Made by a program: the position numbers and the translations under genes. Below are positions 57,405-64,000 of a stretch of DNA of 64,000 nt, one piece after another; the stretch's first letter is position 1; every line of letters begins with the position of its first letter. The stretch comes from Streptomyces sp. CB02056 (lineage in GTDB: Bacteria > Actinomycetota > Actinomycetes > Streptomycetales > Streptomycetaceae), in NCBI RefSeq assembly GCF_001905545.1, contig NZ_LIPD01000002.1:310001-374000 (forward strand), written 5' to 3'. The notes under the pieces were generated by a model. That model saw only the letters and a list, made by a program, of their open reading frames with translations. It was not told the origin of the DNA and made no database searches.

Positions 57405-59381
57405 ATGAGGCTGATCGGCAAGTCAGGCGCCAGGTCCTCGGCGGCCGCCGAGGCGGACACCGACGCCTGGGCGGAGAGCGCCGAGCGTACGGCCAACCAC
57501 CCCGGAGCCCTGCCCGCCCAGCGCACCAGCGGACTGTCCGAGCGCCCCCCGACCCAGGGCTACGGGCCCGACAGCCTCGTCCACGTGTCGACCCGTCAGT
57601 TCGCCGCCGCCGTCGGCGCGTACGGGGAGCAGTCCGGCGGGGAGCCGGGCGCCGGCGCCGCGATCGACCCGGCCGGCCTCGACTCGACCAGCTTCGAGAC
57701 CGCCCTCGCCGCCCGCGAGTCCGCCGCGCTGGAGGCCCGCCACCGGCAGGCCGCCGACGGCGGCGACCCGGACGCCGCCTGCCGGCTCGGCACCCTGCTG
57801 CTGCGCCGCGGCGAACTGGAGGACGCCGAGCCCTACCTGCGCGCCGCCGCGGCCGCCGGGGTGCGCGCCGCCGCCAACAACCTCGGCGTGCTGCTGCACC
57901 AGCAGGGCCACCGCGCCGAGGCCGGGCAGTGGTGGCGCCAGGCCGCCGTGGCCGGCAGCGCGCCGGCCGCGCACGCGCTCGGGCTGCAACTGCGCGACCA
58001 GGGCGAGGAGGAGGCCGCCGAGTACTGGCTGCACTACGCCGCCGACCACGGCCACCCGCTGGGCGCCTACGCCCTGGGCGACCTGATGGAGCACCGGCGG
58101 GACGTGCGCGCCGAGCGCTGGTTCAAGGTCTCCGCCGACGCCGGGCACCGGGAGGCCTCCTACCGGCTGGCCCGGATGCGCGAGGCCGCCGGGGACAAGG
58201 AGACCGCCGAGACCTGGTACCGCACCGCCGCCGCCCGCAGCCACGCCCGCGCCGCGCTGCGCCTGGGCGTGTTGCTGGAGGAGCGGGCCCGCGCCGACCG
58301 GTCGCTGCTGGACGAGGCGGCCCGCTGGTACCGGCAGGCCGCGCAGAACGGGGAGCCGCGCGCGGCCTGCGCGCTGGGCTTCCTGCTGCGCGACTCCGGG
58401 GACCTGGCGGCCGCCGCCGAGTGGTGGCAGGAGGCCGCCGAGGCCGGGGACGGCAACGCCGCCAACGCGCTGGGGGCGCTGCACGCGAGCCGCGGCGAGG
58501 CCGCCGCGGCCGAGCGCTGGTACCGGGCCGCGCTGGACGCGGGCGACCAGAACGGCGCCTTCAATCTCGGCCTGCTCTGCGCCGGCACCGGCCGCGAGCA
58601 GCAGGCCGAGCAGTGGTACCGCCGGGCCGCGTACGCCGGGCACCGGGAGGCCTGCAACGCGCTGGCCGTGGTGCTGCTGCAGCGCGGCGACGAGTCCGGT
58701 GCCCAGCCCTGGTTCTCCAAGGCGGCCGAGGCCGGCAGCGTGGACGGGGCGTTCAACCTCGGCGTGCTGCACGCCGGGCGCGGCGAGCAGCAGCAGGCCC
58801 AGGAGTGGTACGCGCGGGCCGCGGCCGAGGGGCACGGCGAGGCGGCCCTGCAGCTCGCGGTCGTCCAGGAGCAGCGCGGCAACCTGGGCGGGGCGCTGGA
58901 GCGCTACCGGCAGGCGGCGGCCGGCGGCTCGGCCGAGGGCGCGTTCCGGCTGGCCTCGCTGCTGGACCGGCGCGGGGACGCGGACGCCGAGGCCGAGCAC
59001 TGGTACGCGCTGGCGGCCGACGCCGGGCACCGCCGGGCGCAGGTGCGGATGGGTGTGCGGGCGGCCGAGCGCGGGGCGCTGGAGATCGCCGAGAGCTGGT
59101 ACCGGCGGGCCGCCGAGGCGGGCAGCCGCAGCGCCGCGTTCAACCTGGGGCTGCTGCTGGCCCGGCAGGACAGCGAGGCCGAGGCGATGCTCTGGTACAC
59201 CCGGGCCGCCGACGCCGGGCACGGCCGGGCGGCGCTGCGCCTGGCGCTGCTGGCGCTGCGCCGGGGGGAGCCGATGCAGGCGGAGAACTGGTGCCGGCGG
59301 GCGATCGACTCCGGGCCGGCCGAGGTGGCGGAGCGGGCCGGGCGGCTGCTGGGCGCGCTGAACGCGGAGTTGAGCGCGTAG
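57405..59381 (+). CDS. Sel1-like/TPR repeat protein
   Basis: A 658-aa protein. After about 100 variable residues comes a solenoid of roughly 15 Sel1-like repeats of 35-37 residues (pattern A..LG.L....G...A..WY..AA..G...A). Examples are AANNLGVLLHQQGHRAEAGQWWRQAAVAG and AFNLGLLLARQDSEAEAMLWYTRAADAG. No catalytic domain, signal peptide or membrane segment is present. Such repeats form protein-protein interaction scaffolds. The start is ATG at 57405, with GGGAG 5 nt upstream; the frame extends 11 codons further without a site. Confidence 0.88.
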   Translation: MRLIGKSGARSSAAAEADTDAWAESAERTANHPGALPAQRTSGLSERPPTQGYGPDSLVHVSTRQFAAAVGAYGEQSGGEPGAGAAIDPAGLDSTSFETALAARESAALEARHRQAADGGDPDAACRLGTLLLRRGELEDAEPYLRAAAAAGVRAAANNLGVLLHQQGHRAEAGQWWRQAAVAGSAPAAHALGLQLRDQGEEEAAEYWLHYAADHGHPLGAYALGDLMEHRRDVRAERWFKVSADAGHREASYRLARMREAAGDKETAETWYRTAAARSHARAALRLGVLLEERARADRSLLDEAARWYRQAAQNGEPRAACALGFLLRDSGDLAAAAEWWQEAAEAGDGNAANALGALHASRGEAAAAERWYRAALDAGDQNGAFNLGLLCAGTGREQQAEQWYRRAAYAGHREACNALAVVLLQRGDESGAQPWFSKAAEAGSVDGAFNLGVLHAGRGEQQQAQEWYARAAAEGHGEAALQLAVVQEQRGNLGGALERYRQAAAGGSAEGAFRLASLLDRRGDADAEAEHWYALAADAGHRRAQVRMGVRAAERGALEIAESWYRRAAEAGSRSAAFNLGLLLARQDSEAEAMLWYTRAADAGHGRAALRLALLALRRGEPMQAENWCRRAIDSGPAEVAERAGRLLGALNAELSA

Positions 59382-59460
59382 CGGGGCAACCGGGCGGCTG
59401 GGGGCGGCGGTTCGGCCGGGGCGGCTGGGGGTAGCCGGGAGGCAGGGGGCAACCGGCGGG

Positions 59461-59874
59461 CTAGGGGCGGCAGTTCGGGCACAGGCCGCGGTAGGTGACC
59501 TCGGCGGCGGTGACGGTGAAGCCGAAGCGCTCGGCGGCGGGGAGGGCGGCGAGCGGGTCGCCCTGCGGCTGGACGTCGCGGATCGCGCCGCAGCCCGAGC
59601 AGATCAGGTGCTGGTGGGCGCGGTGGGCGTTGGGGTCGTAGCGCTTGGCGCGGCCGTCGGCGGCGACCTCCAGGACCTCGCCGAGGGCGACGAGTTCGCC
59701 GAGCGTGTTGTAGACGGTGGCGCGGCTGATCTCCGGCAGTCGGGTCGTCGCGCGGGCGTGCACCTCGTCCGCGGTGAGGTGGACGTGTTCGCCGTCCAGG
59801 ACCTCGGCCACGACCCGGCGCTGCGAGGTCAGCCGCCAGCCTCTCGCGCGCAGTCTCTCCAGCAGGTCGCTCAT
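59461..59874 (-). CDS. catR: CatR-like Fur-family repressor
   Basis: A 137-aa Fur-family regulator. The winged helix covers about residues 8-80 (RLRARGWRLTSQRRVVAEVL, TADEVHARATT, ISRATVYNTLGELVALGEV). The metal/redox site includes HQHLICSGCG near 87-96 and a C-terminal CPNC, together giving two CxxC pairs for structural zinc. It is divergent from catalase across 104 nt. In Streptomyces CatR is the peroxide-sensing repressor of catA and of itself. A TACTCT box and GGAGGG both precede the ATG. The catA operator (59918-59936) lies in the shared region. Confidence 0.9.
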   Translation of the reverse strand: MSDLLERLRARGWRLTSQRRVVAEVLDGEHVHLTADEVHARATTRLPEISRATVYNTLGELVALGEVLEVAADGRAKRYDPNAHRAHQHLICSGCGAIRDVQPQGDPLAALPAAERFGFTVTAAEVTYRGLCPNCRP

Positions 59875-59914
59875 GCCCTCCAGAGTAGGTCACCCTCCGA
59901 GATTGGTTCCAGTA

Positions 59915-59942
59915 TTGACTTGGACAAAGTCCAAGTTAGGAT
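59915..59942 (+). promoter_or_regulatory. Catalase promoter with Fur-type operator
   Basis: TTGACT (59915-59920), 16-nt spacer and TAGGAT (59937-59942). The perfect palindrome ACTTGGAC-AAA-GTCCAAGT (59918-59936) fills the spacer and overlaps the -35, an ideal repressor site for the divergent CatR-like regulator. Confidence 0.8.
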
Positions 59943-59978
59943 CGTGTCATCACGACCGGATACCGCGGAGGCACTCCC

Positions 59979-61454
59979 ATGACGACCCAGGACGAGCTGC
60001 GCCCGACCCTGACCACGGAGGCGGGTGCCCCCGTCGCCGACAACCAGAACACCGAGACGGCGGGCCCCGGGGGCCCGGCGCTCATCCAGGACCAGCTGCT
60101 GTTCGAGAAGCTCGCGCACTTCAACCGCGAGCGGATCCCGGAGCGCGTGGTGCACGCCCGCGGCGCCGGCGCGTACGGCACCTTCACCGTGACCGCGGAC
60201 CTGACGCCCTGGACCCGGGCGGCGTTCCTCTCCGAGGTCGGCAAGCAGACCGAGACGTTCCTGCGCTTCTCCACGGTGGCGGGCAACCTCGGCGCGGCCG
60301 ACGCGGTGCGCGACCCGCGCGGCTTCGCGCTGAAGTTCTACACCGAGGAGGGCAACTACGACCTCGTCGGCAACAACACCCCGGTGTTCTTCATCAAGGA
60401 CGCCATCAAGTTCCCCGACTTCATCCACACCCAGAAGCGCGACCCGTACACCGGCTCGCAGGAGGCGGACAACGTCTGGGACTTCTGGGGCCTGTCGCCC
60501 GAGGCCACCCACCAGGTGACCTGGCTGTTCGGCGACCGCGGCATCCCGGCCTCGTACCGGCACATGAACGGCTACGGCTCGCACACCTACCAGTGGCAGA
60601 ACGAGGCCGGTGAGCACTTCTGGGTCAAGTACCACTTCAAGACCGACCAGGGCATCCGCAACCTCACCCAGGCCGAGGCCAACACCCTCGCCGGCGAGGA
60701 CCCGGACAGCCACCAGCGCGACCTGCGCGAGTCGATCGAGCGCGGCGAGTTCCCCAGCTGGACGGTGCAGGTCCAGATCATGCCGGCGGCCGACGCGGCG
60801 AACTACCGCTTCAACCCCTTCGACCTGACCAAGGTCTGGCCGCACGCCGACTACCCGCCGATCGAGATCGGGAAGCTGGAGCTCAACCGCAACCCCGACA
60901 ACGTCTTCGCCGAGGTCGAGCAGTCGGTCTTCTCCCCGGCGCACTTCGTGCCCGGCATCGGCCCGTCCCCGGACAAGATGCTCCAGGGCCGCCTGTTCGC
61001 GTACGCCGACGCCCACCGCTACCGGGTCGGCATCAACGCCGACCACCTGCCGGTGAACCGTCCGCACGCCACCGAGGCCCGCACCAACAGCCGGGACGGC
61101 TACCTGTACGACGGCCGCCACGGCCGGCAGAAGAACTACGAGCCGAACAGCTTCGGCGGCCCGGTGCAGACCGGCCGTCCGCTGTGGGCCGCGACCGCCG
61201 TCGACGGCCTCACCGGCAACCACGTCGCGCCCTCGCACGCCGAGGACGACGACTTCGTGCAGGCCGGCGACCTCTACCGGCTGTTCTCCGAGGAGGAGAA
61301 GCAGCGCCTGGTCGCCAACCTGGCGGGCTTTATCGCCAAGGTCTCGGCCGACCGCGAGGACATCGTGGAGCGGGCGGTCGACAACTTCCGCAAGGCCGAC
61401 GCCGACTTCGGGCAGCGGCTGGACGCGGCGGTCCGGGAGCTGCGCAAGCAGTAG
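59979..61454 (+). CDS. catA: Monofunctional heme catalase
   Basis: A 491-aa clade-3-size catalase that disproportionates hydrogen peroxide in the cytoplasm. The distal His lies in [13 protein letters not shown] near 60, the distal Asn in [11 protein letters not shown] near 132, and the proximal heme-ligand Tyr in [14 protein letters not shown] near 340. The [12 protein letters not shown] and NADPH-binding-type segments are typical. No signal peptide is present. ATG is preceded by GGAGG 7 nt upstream. It is controlled by the promoter/operator just described and ends at a 17-bp hairpin. Confidence 0.97.
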   Translation: MTTQDELRPTLTTEAGAPVADNQNTETAGPGGPALIQDQLLFEKLAHFNRERIPERVVHARGAGAYGTFTVTADLTPWTRAAFLSEVGKQTETFLRFSTVAGNLGAADAVRDPRGFALKFYTEEGNYDLVGNNTPVFFIKDAIKFPDFIHTQKRDPYTGSQEADNVWDFWGLSPEATHQVTWLFGDRGIPASYRHMNGYGSHTYQWQNEAGEHFWVKYHFKTDQGIRNLTQAEANTLAGEDPDSHQRDLRESIERGEFPSWTVQVQIMPAADAANYRFNPFDLTKVWPHADYPPIEIGKLELNRNPDNVFAEVEQSVFSPAHFVPGIGPSPDKMLQGRLFAYADAHRYRVGINADHLPVNRPHATEARTNSRDGYLYDGRHGRQKNYEPNSFGGPVQTGRPLWAATAVDGLTGNHVAPSHAEDDDFVQAGDLYRLFSEEEKQRLVANLAGFIAKVSADREDIVERAVDNFRKADADFGQRLDAAVRELRKQ

Positions 61455-61478
61455 CCCCGCGCACCCGGGCGAGAACGG

Positions 61479-61518
61479 CGGGCCCCGGTGACCTGCTCCC
61501 ACAGGTCACCGGGGCCCG
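61479..61518. terminator. Bidirectional hairpin terminator
   Basis: A perfect 17-bp inverted repeat (61479-61495; 61502-61518) with a 6-nt loop, between the convergent catA and hisN genes. Confidence 0.82.
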
Positions 61519-61544
61519 CGCACGCCTCGGCCCGAGGATCCGGC

Positions 61545-62342
61545 TCAGACGCCCAGCCGGCGCAGGGCCTCCTCGTGCAGCAGGCCGTTGGAGGCGACGG
61601 CGTCGGCGCCGCCGGGGCCGGGGACGCCGTCCAGACCGGTGAAGCGGCCGCCGGCCTCCTCGACGATGATGCAGTTGGCCGCCATGTCCCACAGCGACAG
61701 CTCGGGCTCGGCGGCGATGTCGACGGCGCCCTCGGCGACCATCATGTAGGACCAGAAGTCGCCGTAGGCGCGGGTGCGCCAGCAGGCGCGGGTGAGGTCC
61801 AGGAACGGGTCGAGGCGCCCGCGCTCCTCCCAGCCGGTGAGCGAGGAGTAGGAGAAGGACGCGTCCTCGATCCGGGAGACGCCGGAGACGTGCAGCCGGG
61901 AGGCCTTGGCCAGGCTGCGGCCGCCGAACGCCCCGAGGCCCTTGGCCGCCCACCAGCGGCGCTGGAGCGCGGGGGCGGAGACCATGCCGACCACCGGGCG
62001 CTCGACGCCGTCCGGGCCGTCCTCCAGCAGGGCGATCAGGGTGGCCCAGACCGGGACGCCGCGGATGTAGTTCTTGGTGCCGTCGATCGGGTCGATCACC
62101 CAGCGGCGCGGGCCCGAGCCCTGGAGGCCGAACTCCTCGCCGAGGACGGCGTCGCGCGGGCGGGCGCGCTGGAGCACGCTCCGCACCAGCTCCTCGGCGG
62201 CCTTGTCGGCGTCGCTCACCGGGGTGAGGTCGGGCTTGGTCTCGACCTTCAGGTCGAGGGCGCGGAAGCGCTCCAGGGTGACCGAGTCGGCCGAGTCGGC
62301 GAGGACATGGGCGAGTCGGAGGTCGTCGTGGTAATCGGCCAT
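61545..62342 (-). CDS. hisN: Histidinol-phosphatase (inositol monophosphatase fold)
   Basis: A 265-aa enzyme of the IMPase superfamily. The metal site is read from [16 protein letters not shown] near 36, LGEEFG near 67, [15 protein letters not shown] near 82-96 and [18 protein letters not shown] near 210. In Actinobacteria this HisN type dephosphorylates L-histidinol phosphate in histidine synthesis; an inositol-phosphatase role cannot be excluded from sequence. The start is ATG at 62342 and the N-terminus [19 protein letters not shown] is typical. The SMR gene ends 18 nt upstream in the same orientation. Confidence 0.92.
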   Translation of the reverse strand: MADYHDDLRLAHVLADSADSVTLERFRALDLKVETKPDLTPVSDADKAAEELVRSVLQRARPRDAVLGEEFGLQGSGPRRWVIDPIDGTKNYIRGVPVWATLIALLEDGPDGVERPVVGMVSAPALQRRWWAAKGLGAFGGRSLAKASRLHVSGVSRIEDASFSYSSLTGWEERGRLDPFLDLTRACWRTRAYGDFWSYMMVAEGAVDIAAEPELSLWDMAANCIIVEEAGGRFTGLDGVPGPGGADAVASNGLLHEEALRRLGV

Positions 62343-62360
62343 GCCCGAAACCCTAGCCGC

Positions 62361-62684
62361 TCAGTGGGCCGTGCCGCTGAGCTGGAGGCCGATGACGCCG
62401 GCGATCACCAGCGAGATCGAGACCAGCTTGAGGACCGAACTGGTCTCGTCCAGGAAGACCATGCCGTAGATCGCGGTGCCCGCCGCGCCGATGCCCGTCC
62501 ACACCGCGTAGGCGGGGCCGACCGGCAGGGTCTTCAGCGAGAGGGTGAGCAGGCCGAAGCTGCCGAGGGCGAACACGCAGAAGCTGATGGTGGGCCAGAG
62601 CCTGGTGAAACCCTCGCTGAGCTTGAGGTTGATCGCGAAGCCGGTCTCCAGCAGGCCGGCCAGGACCACCAGGGCCCATGCCAT
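62361..62684 (-). CDS. SMR-family multidrug/guanidinium exporter
   Basis: A 107-aa protein with four membrane helices. The essential Glu lies in LAGLLETGFAINLKLSEGF (E13 region). The conserved PVGPAYAVWTGIGAAGTAIYG lies at 55-75 and resembles the SugE/Gdx branch (guanidinium exporters) as well as quaternary-ammonium exporters. It works as a small antiparallel dimer driven by protons. A 9-bp inverted repeat lies about 25-50 nt upstream, a possible operator. No guanidine riboswitch was recognised. Confidence 0.9.
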   Translation of the reverse strand: MAWALVVLAGLLETGFAINLKLSEGFTRLWPTISFCVFALGSFGLLTLSLKTLPVGPAYAVWTGIGAAGTAIYGMVFLDETSSVLKLVSISLVIAGVIGLQLSGTAH

Positions 62685-62708
62685 CGCGTGCCCTCCCTGT
62701 CGATCGGG

Positions 62709-62732
62709 GGTCGGACCGGGTACGGTCCGACC
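62709..62732. promoter_or_regulatory. Candidate operator of the SMR gene
   Basis: GGTCGGACC (62709-62717) and GGTCCGACC (62724-62732) form a 9-bp inverted repeat with a 6-nt centre, placed 25 nt before the ATG at 62684, where a repressor could block initiation. Confidence 0.45.
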
Positions 62733-62818
62733 TTCCTATGATCGCCAGGTGAGCCCGCTCCGACACCTCGAACGGGCCACCGGCGCCGAACCCGGGGACG
62801 GGCCCGGCGCCGCCGGGC

Positions 62819-63871
62819 TCAGTCGAGCTCGCCCTCCTTGCTGGCCAGCAGCCGGCGCAGCGAGTAGAGCCGGGCGGCCTCGGCGTGGCCCTCGGCGACC
62901 CAGGCGTCCAGCGCGCAGTCCGGCTCGTCGTGGCTGCACGCGCGCGGGCAGTCGACGGTGCCGGGCTCCAGGTCGGGGAAGGCGAGGATGACCCGGGACG
63001 GGTCGATGTGCGAGAGGCCGAAGGAGCGGAAGCCGGGCGTGTCGATCACCCAGCCGGGGTTCAGCGCCTTCTTCGAGCCCGGCTTGGCGCCGGGCGGCGG
63101 GGGCAGCCGCAGCGCCAGGGCGGAGACGGTGGTGTGCCGGCCGCGGCCGGTCACCGCGTTGACGCGCCCGGTCTGCCGCTGGCGGTCCGGGACGAGCGCG
63201 TTGACCAGGGTGGTCTTGCCGACGCCCGAATGGCCGATGAACACCGTGGACAGCCCGCGCAGGTGCTCGCGGACGGCCTCGGCGCCGGTGGTCTCCAGCT
63301 CGTCGCGGCGGGTGACCACGTACGTGATGCCCAGCGGGGCGTACGAGTCCAGCAGCGTCGAGGCCGGCGCGAGGTCGGACTTGGTGAGCACCAGCAGCGG
63401 CTCCATGCCCGCGTCGTAGGCCGCCACCAGGCAGCGGTCGATCAGCCGGGGGCGCGGCTCCGGGTCGGCCAGGGCGGTGACGATCGCCAGCTGCTGGGCG
63501 TTGGCGACCACGATCCGCTCGTACGGGTCGTCGTCGTCCGCCGTGCGCCGCAGCACCGAGCCGCGCTCCTCGACCCGGACGATCCGGGCCAGGGTGTCGG
63601 CGTCCCCGGAGAGGTCCCCGACCAGGTTGACCATGTCGCCGACGACGACGCCCTTGCGGCCCAGCTCGCGGGCCTTCATGGCGACGACCTCGCGCTCCTG
63701 CTTCGTCCCCGGGTCGACCAGGCAGGTGACCCGGCCGCGGTCGACGGTCAGCACCATCGCCTCGGCGGCGTCCTCGTGCTTGGGCCGGATCCGGGTCCGC
63801 GGCCGGGACCCCCGGCGGGCGGGGCGGTTGCGGATGTCGTCCTCGTCGGCGTCCTTGCCGTAGCGGCGCAT
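62819..63871 (-). CDS. rsgA: Ribosome small-subunit GTPase RsgA
   Basis: A 350-aa circularly permuted GTPase that checks late 30S subunit assembly. An OB-fold (about 40-110) comes first. G4 TKSD (near 165) precedes G1 GHSGVGKTTLVN (near 213) and G3 DTPGFRSFG (near 275), the RsgA/YjeQ order. The C-terminal zinc motif is CPRACSHDEPDC (near 308-319). The N-terminal 30 residues are charged. ATG at 63871 lies 15 nt after the aroA stop, so the two form an operon. Confidence 0.96.
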   Translation of the reverse strand: MRRYGKDADEDDIRNRPARRGSRPRTRIRPKHEDAAEAMVLTVDRGRVTCLVDPGTKQEREVVAMKARELGRKGVVVGDMVNLVGDLSGDADTLARIVRVEERGSVLRRTADDDDPYERIVVANAQQLAIVTALADPEPRPRLIDRCLVAAYDAGMEPLLVLTKSDLAPASTLLDSYAPLGITYVVTRRDELETTGAEAVREHLRGLSTVFIGHSGVGKTTLVNALVPDRQRQTGRVNAVTGRGRHTTVSALALRLPPPPGAKPGSKKALNPGWVIDTPGFRSFGLSHIDPSRVILAFPDLEPGTVDCPRACSHDEPDCALDAWVAEGHAEAARLYSLRRLLASKEGELD

Positions 63872-63886
63872 GTGCTCAGTCTCCGC

Positions 63887-64000
63887 TCAGACGCCCGCCG
63901 TCGCTTCCGCCGCTTCGCCGAGCAGTTCGGCCCACATCCCCGGGAAGTCGGGCAGGGTCTTGGCGGTGGTGGCCACGTTCTCGACCTCCACGCCGGGGAC
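63887..64000 (-). CDS. aroA: 3' end of aroA (3-phosphoshikimate 1-carboxyvinyltransferase)
   Basis: The last 37 codons, reading [22 protein letters not shown] before an Ala-rich end and [18 protein letters not shown] is the EPSP-synthase C-terminus as found upstream of rsgA in Streptomyces. The gene continues beyond the window edge. Confidence 0.85.
   Translation of the reverse strand, partial: VPGVEVENVATTAKTLPDFPGMWAELLGEAAEATAGV

Noticed and set aside
62685..62760. Guanidine riboswitch ahead of the SMR gene
   Set aside because: The region is too short and lacks recognisable conserved ACGR-type motifs; only a simple inverted repeat is present.
1..64000. Mobile elements, prophage, CRISPR arrays or a specialised-metabolite cluster
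   Set aside because: No transposase, integrase, phage structural gene, regularly spaced direct repeats or modular synthase was seen. The gene set is core chromosomal.

Overview
This is a chromosomal window from a high-GC actinomycete, almost certainly Streptomyces or a close relative such as Kitasatospora. The DNA is roughly 73% GC with strong GC bias at third codon positions. GTG and TTG starts are common, many genes look leaderless, and regulators are of streptomycete type (WblC, PadR, UTRA-GntR, CatR-like Fur). No IS element, prophage, CRISPR array or rRNA was seen. There is one tRNA, an initiator tRNA-Met. The whole stretch reads as core chromosome rather than an accessory island.

Layout. 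1-12 kb holds a CorA-type Mg transporter with a leader ORF, a SUFU-domain protein, a zinc-ribbon protein followed by a PHP phosphoesterase, a 52-aa gene with a DasR-like (dre) site upstream, two alpha/beta hydrolases, a DEAD-box RNA helicase with an Ala/Lys-rich tail, a ferritin-like protein, DUF3107 and a TetR regulator. 12-17.8 kb holds a PelF/DUF3492-type glycosyltransferase, a membrane protein, an NAD-dependent epimerase and moeZ. 17.9-28 kb holds a pseudokinase/flippase-like membrane fusion, an alkyltransferase-like protein and the AdnA/AdnB helicase-nuclease pair. 28-38.4 kb holds a PP2C phosphatase, an EEP-family hydrolase, PadR with an ABC exporter (ATPase plus FtsX permease), an M20 dipeptidase, nudC and a GntR regulator.

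38.5-56.9 kb is an actinobacterial conserved block: mycoredoxin, uvrD2, wblC (whiB7) with a small coupled gene, an ABC1/COQ8-like kinase, a ThiF-like protein, a YgjP-type metallopeptidase, a Nudix hydrolase, a DUF2342 protein, an SDR protein, moaE, a PDZ/Lon-like protease, a PPA1309-family protein and a UPF0182 membrane protein. The same order is known around whiB7 in Mycobacterium. 57-64 kb holds tRNA-fMet, a Sel1-repeat protein, a CatR-like regulator divergent from catalase, hisN, an SMR transporter, rsgA and the 3' end of aroA.

The best regulatory find is the wblC leader. A promoter with an AT-rich element abutting its -35 is followed by a 151-codon ORF. The end of that ORF contains a copy of the 3' arm of a downstream intrinsic terminator. 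This gives three mutually exclusive pairing segments (41871-41881, 41929-41939, 41956-41966), the layout expected for translation-coupled attenuation of an antibiotic-resistance regulator. Other signals are SigR-type promoters for mycoredoxin and moeZ, a Fur-type operator inside the catalase promoter, a PadR operator over its own leaderless start, an apparent CTG start for the RNA helicase, and about ten leaderless genes with TANNNT -10 boxes 6-8 nt before the start codon.
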